From assembly GCA_028095005.1 (NCBI GenBank), contig CM051463.1, forward strand, positions 65,448,251 through 65,512,250: a stretch of 64,000 nt of DNA. The letters are read 5' to 3'. The notes under the pieces are model-generated. The model was not told where the DNA came from. It did no database searches and saw only the letters and a program-made list of their open reading frames with translations. The stretch is from Rhynchospora pubera (Eukaryota; Streptophyta; Magnoliopsida; Poales; Cyperaceae). Shown here piece after piece: positions 57,245 to 64,000 of this stretch; position 1 is the first letter of the stretch, and each line of letters starts with the position of its first letter. The position numbers were made by a program, and so were the translations under genes.

Positions 57245-59482
57245 TGTCATCTATGACACTTTAGCCTACCTCTATATATAACTTAATACGTCTCTGTATA
57301 ACAATCGATGTGTCTCACGTGTCGTCTCGTGGAATTTTGTGTTGAGAACTATATCATGTTCATGTCTACTGTTTTGTGTTTGTAGCATCACACTGCTTGT
57401 GCTCTTCTTTATTGTCCAAGGCTTGATTAGGGATAATTATAGGAATACTGCCACAGAGCATCGGATGTATAAGATCCTTACATCGTTACTTTTTGGAAAT
57501 AGTTTCAAGTTACGCTATTGAAAACTTTAATAATTTTATTTATGTGGTTCAAGAAACAATGTCCCCGGTACGTGTTAAGAGTTTTTGGTGGTTTGGCCAG
57601 TTTGTTAGTAAGGAGTTTCGAAATAATAAAATAATTTCAATCTAACTTGAATTCTAATCATTCAAAACTCGAGATAATCATAAGTCGGTCACCCAAAATC
57701 CGATCTGACTCAAATCCAAATGATTCAAAACTTAATGTCCGTACAAAACTAGATGACCCATAATCCAAATGATCTAAAACCACAGTCAATTTAACAATGT
57801 CCCTTGATTTTTTTTTTTTTTGAAATTAATAATGTCCCTTGATGTTAATTGCAACTTTTTGCAATTGGGAAGTCTAACAGAGGATGTGCACCATTTTTTT
57901 ATATATATCCCCACGGACCTTGATCACTATCTGCGAGAAATGGAAAAGGCAGGAAAAAGAGATGGAAAGAGGAAACTGTAATGGCCAATGTTACCAAAAT
58001 GGAATATCTTCGGCCGGCCAATTTATTTTTGGTAGGCAAATATTCTACGGCCATTATTCGTTGCTATCTGTGTTGCAATTGACTATTGTGGACCGTAATA
58101 TTTTAGTGTCTGAGTTCATGTTAGAAAGTTTACTGACAGCGAGAAAGAGACTACTAAAGTAGAGGATGAAGTGGTAGATTTGATGACGAATCTTTTTTTG
58201 AGAGGGGAGGGGGCGATGCAATATGGTGGTCCCGTGCACACTTCACAAAAAGGGGTGTAATTTTTTTTTCGACCGTCGGATCGGACTGAAATTTTTACAA
58301 GAGCTCTGTGAGACTGTGACCCAAAACCCAAAACAAAACCAATTATGTTGCATTTTGCCAAATCATTAGCTCACATTTGCGATTCGAGCCTTCCTTCGTG
58401 GACTTTTGGGTCTTTCTTTATAATTTTAATAATTTTAGGGTTGTTTTAGTAATTTTATATATTTTATCTATCTAGGGTTTTATATTTTGCTAATTTAAGA
58501 CGGTTGTTCACGATTCGAGCATTCCTTTATGGATTTTTGGACATTTCTTTATAATTTTAGTAATTTTTATATATATTATTTTTCTAGGATTTTATATTTT
58601 CCTAATTTAAGACAACTGTCATGTCTTCTTACAATTTAGTCATGTTTTAGAATTAAACTTTATCAACAAAGTTGAAAATCTGTGTGATCTCAAAATTAAA
58701 AATCTCTCATTTTCGTACTTTTTTCATTATTTTCTCTGTTGTCCGTCCATCATATTTTTGTGAATGATATTTTATCTTTTGAAAAAAAAAATTTAGACAT
58801 GTTGACAGCGGCTGCCAACAAATATTTTTTTAAACTTCTATCGGTAAGTACTTAAAAGAGGGTAAAAAATGGAAACGGTAATTTATTTTGCCAAATACGC
58901 AAAAAGAAAAAAAAAACTTAGTAACCTCTATGATTTTTATTTTAAGTAGATTTTTTCTTAAAAACCAAGTGTTTCTAGAGAGTGCCAGAGACACCAGCCA
59001 AAAGTACATGATGATGAATGAATGAATGGGACACCTATGAATACATCACATTCAATCTCTTATAAATGTTATTTTATATTGAAATTTTGTAACAAAAAAT
59101 ATTTTATTATTTGTTAGCATTTTATTTTAGCGAACTTTCATTATAGAGAATCCATAATTCTTACAAACTAAGTTTTAAAAAAAATGAATAGATAAATTTT
59201 ATTTCTTATAATTTTAATATAAAAATCATATTGAGCAGTTTAGATCGCGCTGTAAAACTGATTCATATCATACCGATATCACACGTATGTTACTATTGTT
59301 TTTATGATTATTAAGTAATTTAAAATTTTGAATTTAGCATATTATTGCTAGCAAACTAAAAACCCATCAGTGACTTCTATATGTTTGCTAATTAGATTAA
59401 TTTTTTTCGGTGGAACCGCCCGTGCTATTTTTCTGTTTTTAAACCAAAGAAACTTGGAATGCAAGACTTTTCTTTTCACTCA
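57245..59482. other. Intergenic, no gene seen
   Basis: AT-rich. A CGACCGTCGGATCGGACTG phrase at 58269-58287 recalls the inner TIRs of elements A and B and the galactosyltransferase MITEs, but no element can be bounded. A direct repeat occurs at 58380-58600: GATTCGAGC...TTTATAATTTTA...GGGTTTTATATTTTGCTAAT and a diverged second copy about 130 bp further on. Confidence 0.4.
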
Positions 59483-59630
59483 GGTTCCGTTTGGATGGTG
59501 TGGGAATAAGAGGAATAAGAAAATAAGTATTAGAAAGTGTGTAACTTTGTGAAGAGTTTGGATTGTTTATAATAAATTTGGAAGTAGAAAGAAGCTATTT
59601 TCTTATTCCTGCACCCATCCAAACGGAGCC
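59483..59630. mobile_element. MITE of the GTTTGGAT family, intact copy
   Basis: 16-bp inverted ends GGTTCCGTTTGGATGG and CCATCCAAACGGAGCC differ at one base and bound a 148-bp non-coding body. The target duplication is ambiguous (TTCA occurs near both sides). Confidence 0.75.
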
Positions 59631-59754
59631 TTCAGTTATCTTCTCTTTGACTCTTTATTTAATTTTACTTTGGGGGCACATCTTTTGCGTACATAAGAAT
59701 TCATTCCTAACAATGTGCAGGTTTTTACTTGACAGCCACTGTCAAGCATATCAA

Positions 59755-59810
59755 AATAATAATAATAATAATAACAATAATAATCATAATAAAGGGAAAA
59801 TAATAATAAT

Positions 59811-59855
<45 letters not shown>
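59755..59855. repeat. (AAT)n microsatellite
   Basis: About 100 bp of AAT/ATA trinucleotide repeat with a few interruptions. Any open frame through it (poly-Asn, poly-Ile) is an artefact of the repeat. Confidence 0.9.
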
Positions 59856-59856
<1 letters not shown>

Positions 59857-59883
59857 TGTAGGTTTATCTCACAAACATATGAG

Positions 59884-60266
59884 CAAGGTTAAAGTCCAAT
59901 GCATTGGACGAACGAGGTTCGTCCAATGTGCTCATTTTTTTATTTTGAGTTTCAAACGATCGATCTAAACCGTTTAACATGATCTTTATAGTGAAATCTA
60001 CTATGAAATCAATTTTTATATTTTTTATATATATATTTTTGGATTTTTAGATTATCATTATTTCAAGCTGTGCATAATTTTTTAGATCGATGATTTTTCA
60101 AAAATTTAAAAAAATAGTAAAAATTTCAAATAAATATAAAATATGGTTCCATACTAAAATTCAATATGAAGATCACATTGAATGATTTAGATCGGTCATT
60201 TGAGATTCCAAATTCAAGATCAAGCACATTGGACTGAACCCTCAAATGCATTGGACTTTAGCCTTG
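59884..60266. mobile_element. Foldback MITE, copy 2 (~383 bp)
   Basis: CAAGGTTAAAGTCCAATGCA at the left and its inverted partner TGCATTGGACTTTAGCCTTG at the right match at 19 of 20 positions. The arms hold a GATCTAAACCGTTTAACATG block facing TTGAATGATTTAGATCGGTC. This is the same body plan as the elements at 56843 and 62721. Confidence 0.7.
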
Positions 60267-62720
60267 TTCGAAACATATTTATTCATCAGTGAATTTATCT
60301 AAGTTTACCTCTTATTATAATTTTGATCATGTGATGATTTGCTAATTCGGAATTGCTAATTTACTCGTTGAAGTAAAGATTTATTGTCATATCAAGGCTA
60401 CACAGTGACATAGTATTCGACGGTGATTGTAGGATCAAATTTTAAATAGCCCGAGTTAGAACTTTATTTTTATTTTTATTTATTATTATTTTTATAAGAC
60501 AGGATGGCGACTGTCATCCAGCAATTTTCATTAAAGCAAAATAGATAGTTTTAACTTTTAAATAATGTATGAAGTGCGTATCTACGGGCCGTGTACTTGA
60601 AAAAAGAGACGTATTCGGTATTCCTTAAAGTGCTCTTGGATGCATGAGATGATGAGAATAAGACATTATTGATTAACTTTTAATTCATTTAAAAAATAAT
60701 TCAGCAAATCCAAATTAAAAGTTTATTCTCAAATATAAACCATTTAGAAATAACACTTTCAAATCCAACAAAAACGTATTTTCAATCATTCAGAAAAATA
60801 TCCTTCATCATAAGTATCTAATCCTAATCTCATTTTCAAACAATTTAAACTAATCCGAGTAACTGATTCACATTATACCGATTTCACTGCTGCTATATAC
60901 CAGTTCCCTTTTGCTTGTTTTCTCTCTCTAATGTTGCTTACAGTGCTTCAATTTTAAACTAATGTCGTAGCCATAGTGGTCACGAGCAGTGGTGACAATT
61001 TGGCTCAGAAAATGAAAGCATATGCCGATCCTTTAGATTGCATATGCCTTTCCCAAATTGAGTTTAAAAAATTTTGAAAATAAAATATTTAAAGAAAGAA
61101 AAAGAAAACCTTCAAATCGATCTAGGGGTACTGATGTGATTTAGAAACTAAAATAAAAATAATAATTTGTATTTAAATGAAAATAATTGGAGAGAAATAC
61201 TTAAATTTTTTCCCCCCAAATTATCAAACGTTGGTTCATTTTTAGTACCAATCATGGTTTATTAATGGATTAAAATGTTAAACTTACATATCAGGTATAT
61301 TTTACTATTTTTTTGGATTACTAGCAAAATATGCCCAATAAGTGGCAAATAAAGAAATAAAATAATTGATATTATTTTTGTTTTATATAGAACAGTAAAT
61401 GTTAGACAATAAAGATACCAACAATACATGTAGATATCTTTTTAAAAGTAAATTGTTTATTTGCCCAATGCTTGATTTGTTTTTGTTTTAGATGGAAATC
61501 CAGATCTATCAAGATTCAAGATGTTAAACATTCTTGGATCCATGCTTTTACAAAGAGTAACTATAGTGACTGGAGTGTGTTATTCTAAATCCATGAAGTA
61601 TTGGCATAATTTATTATAGGAATAAATTACACACTCCCCAATACTTCTTCCCACTTCTTTCCACACCTTATCCAAACGGAGCCTATAGAGAATGCTCATT
61701 TTGCCCACAGTACTTACCTCATGAGTTCTTTCTCTAATCCGTAAAATTCTTCTTTGATTATCCAAGTTACAATTTCCATTTATAAATACGAATTATAGAA
61801 TAATGGAATTTTATATTAGACAAAATTATTTTGCCGTATTGAGAAAAACCACTAGCTATTGTACAAATAATTATTTTGTACATCAAGAGTAAAGTTGAAT
61901 AAAATAGCACGAGTGCAGACCGACTGTATGAATCATAGACGCACATCGTCCCTCATGCTTAAAAAAAAAAAAAAAAAAAAAAAAAAACTTTTCTTAAGAA
62001 AATATGCAACGGTGGATTAAATCCAAGCCAAAACTAAAACTTAGTTTGATAATTGTCAAAGTCCACTAAATTATTCGAATTAAGGTTTTAAATAGTGCAA
62101 ATAAACTGGTGATAAAAATAAGTATTCTAAAAATTATTTAACGAAAGATATATTATTAGGAGAACTGCCAATAAGATCAATTTAATTAACGATAGCAACA
62201 CGGTAAAGTTTAGCGACAAATACAGAAGATTAATCAAAATTCATAGCATAACTATATTTCGGACTTCTTCCATTAATTTCACACTTTATTTCATAAAATA
62301 GATATAAAGCTCGACCTACATAATTAATATACGCAGTACCATGTAATATTTAAAATTTCTTCTTTTTTAAGGAACTAGAAAGCATACGCAATACTTAAAA
62401 CGTCATCTCCGTATCTTATTCTTTGTCAATATATATAATTCCACACTCAACTAACCTTGCACTCATCATCAGTCTTGTTCGTCATTGAAAAAATAAACTT
62501 TCTGATCTAACATTTTTTTTATAATTAACTATTATTAATTGTATTTCATATGTTTTTTTATCTACACTTGTTTTATGAAAAATAATTTTTGAGAACAAAA
62601 ATTATTAAGTGTCCCTAGTTACTTGTGATTGTTGTCATTCATAGCTATACAGAAAACAAAATTGAGTAGGATAACCAAGTGTAGGTTGTTGACGGAAAAG
62701 CTACAAATATTAATGGGGGT
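60267..62720. other. Intergenic, no gene seen
   Basis: AT-rich DNA. It includes a partial GTTTGGAT-family MITE end at 61617-61685 (ACACACTCCCCAATACTTCT, then TTATCCAAACGGAGCC) whose left half is missing, and a poly-A run of about 27 bases at 61960-61986. Nothing coding was found. Confidence 0.45.
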
Positions 62721-63094
62721 TGCTAGTGTCAAACATATAGGACACGTACACTTGTCCAACACGATGAAATTTTAATTTTTAAAATTGAAATGGCCGATCC
62801 AAACCGCACAAATTGTTCTGTGTTATAAAATCTTCATGGAGACCAAATTTTATATTTTTTCAAATTTTTTTACTATTTTTTTGGAATTTTTCAATATGCT
62901 CAATCTAAAAAGTTCTGAACCCTTCAATTTTGAAAATTCGAAAAAAATAGTTAGAAAATATGAAAAAATATAAAATTTGATTATCAAAGATATTTTAATA
63001 TAGAGATCATATTGAGCGGTTTGGATCGACCGTTTGAAATTTTAATGTGCTATGTTTGGATCGTGTTTGACGTCCTATATGTTTGATTCTAGCA
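62721..63094. mobile_element. Foldback MITE, copy 3 (~374 bp)
   Basis: The ends TGCTAGTGTCAAACATATAG and CTATATGTTTGATTCTAGCA are inverted repeats (two mismatches). The arms carry CCGATCCAAACCGCACAA facing GAGCGGTTTGGATCGACC, and GAGACCAAATTTTATATTTT facing AAAATTTGATTATC. The body is related to the other two foldback elements. Confidence 0.7.
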
Positions 63095-64000
63095 TTACTC
63101 AATATTAATTTGTGTCAATGTTTTGAGAATTTGGTGCACAGAAAAGGACTGGCTTTGGCTTATGATATTACATATTATCTCGAATTATTATTATTATTTA
63201 AGTTTAGAATTAACATTATGTTTAAACAAAATTATTATAATGTTGCGATGTCGGGTTTATTTAAATAAAATTATTTTTGTAAACGGCTTCATAACCTTTT
63301 TCTTTCAGTAAAGTACTGTAAGCACTAACTAAACACTAGAAATCGCTACTTTAAAACATAGAGTCAAGTAATTAAATTTTTCATCCAAATAATAACCGAA
63401 TACAAAAATCAGAAGTTTAGTAGGCAAGGGACATGAAAGGTGTCAGCCTTAACATGTAAACTGTGGGGGGGAAAAATACGACAAATGAAAATAATTGGAG
63501 AGAAATACTTCAAATTTTTTTTTACAAATTATCAATTATTGAAAATTTATATTCCTATAACCACAAGTGCTGATTTATCTCCGGTGCGAAACATCATCTG
63601 ATTTGTATAGCAGAGTATCCACTGGCAGCATTTTATGTTTCAAAATTACATTTTACTCAAGTTTGATAAAATGGGGATATTATGCAAACAGAGAAACAAA
63701 CTCTAGATCCGCCATCTAAGATGCCAATGAGTTCTTGTTTCAAAATCATTGGCTCTTTCTCCCAAGAGCAGCTGTAGGCATATATCCCATGAACAGAATC
63801 ACCTTTTTGTCTGCTCGCATTTTTTCAATCAATATAAAATAATTTCCTTATGTTAAGTCACGTCAACCTGGTCATTTAAAAGAAAGAAACTAAATAATAT
63901 TAAATCAAAAGCAATGAATAAAAGGACAAATTGATGTGAGAATTAAAACAAAAAAAGAACAATTTTATTAATATGGAGGGAATTGAGTTCAATTCCCTCA
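63095..64000. other. Intergenic to the right edge, no gene seen
   Basis: AT-rich; no coding exon, RNA gene or bounded repeat recognised. The phrase GAAAATAATTGGAGAGAAATAC at 63487 also occurs at 61179, so a small dispersed repeat may be present. Confidence 0.4.

Noticed and set aside
59563..59892. 109-residue open frame with poly-Asn and poly-Ile
   Set aside because: It is produced by the (AAT)n microsatellite.

Overview
This is plant nuclear DNA, most likely from a flowering plant. It carries spliced genes with GT-AG introns, plant-specific families (type-B response regulator, P-class PPR protein, BAHD acyltransferase, peptidyl-serine galactosyltransferase), a plastid DNA insert, and a dense mix of plant transposable elements in AT-rich intergenic DNA. 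I cannot name the species from sequence alone.

Layout. 1-1824 is a decayed non-LTR retrotransposon (RTE/LINE-type reverse transcriptase, minus strand) running off the left edge. 1825-11757 is about 9.5 kb of tandem AT-rich satellite with a ~172-bp monomer. It is interrupted at 7095-7489 by a fragment of the plastid ndhF gene. 11758-15674 is intron-rich-looking non-coding DNA ending in a Helitron-type 3' terminus. 16281-20415 is a complete 4.1-kb DNA transposon with ~105-bp terminal inverted repeats (TIRs) and an 8-bp target duplication. It has no visible transposase but carries a two-zinc-finger ORF split by one stop codon. 20604-22085 is a four-exon gene for a small DUF971 (GBBH-like N-terminal domain) protein. 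23206 to ~25.8 kb holds a second Helitron-type end (minus strand), a MITE and a repeat relic. 30487-33905 and 33923-37426 are two related TIR elements lying 17 bp apart.

The right half is gene-rich: an intronless BAHD acyltransferase (38425-39744, minus); an eight-exon peptidyl-serine alpha-galactosyltransferase homologue (41206-48073, plus) whose two halves are an internal duplication with matching introns; an intronless PPR gene (48611-50203, minus); a young tRNA-derived SINE with a 16-bp target duplication (50878-51010); and a five-exon type-B response regulator (51432-54968, minus). From 55 kb to the end I see only small non-autonomous elements (hAT-type, foldback and GTTTGGAT MITEs), microsatellites and AT-rich DNA.

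The genes do not form an obvious pathway; they are independent housekeeping, signalling and specialised-metabolism genes. The most unusual items are the zinc-finger-bearing transposon, the ndhF insert in satellite DNA, and the paired TIR elements.
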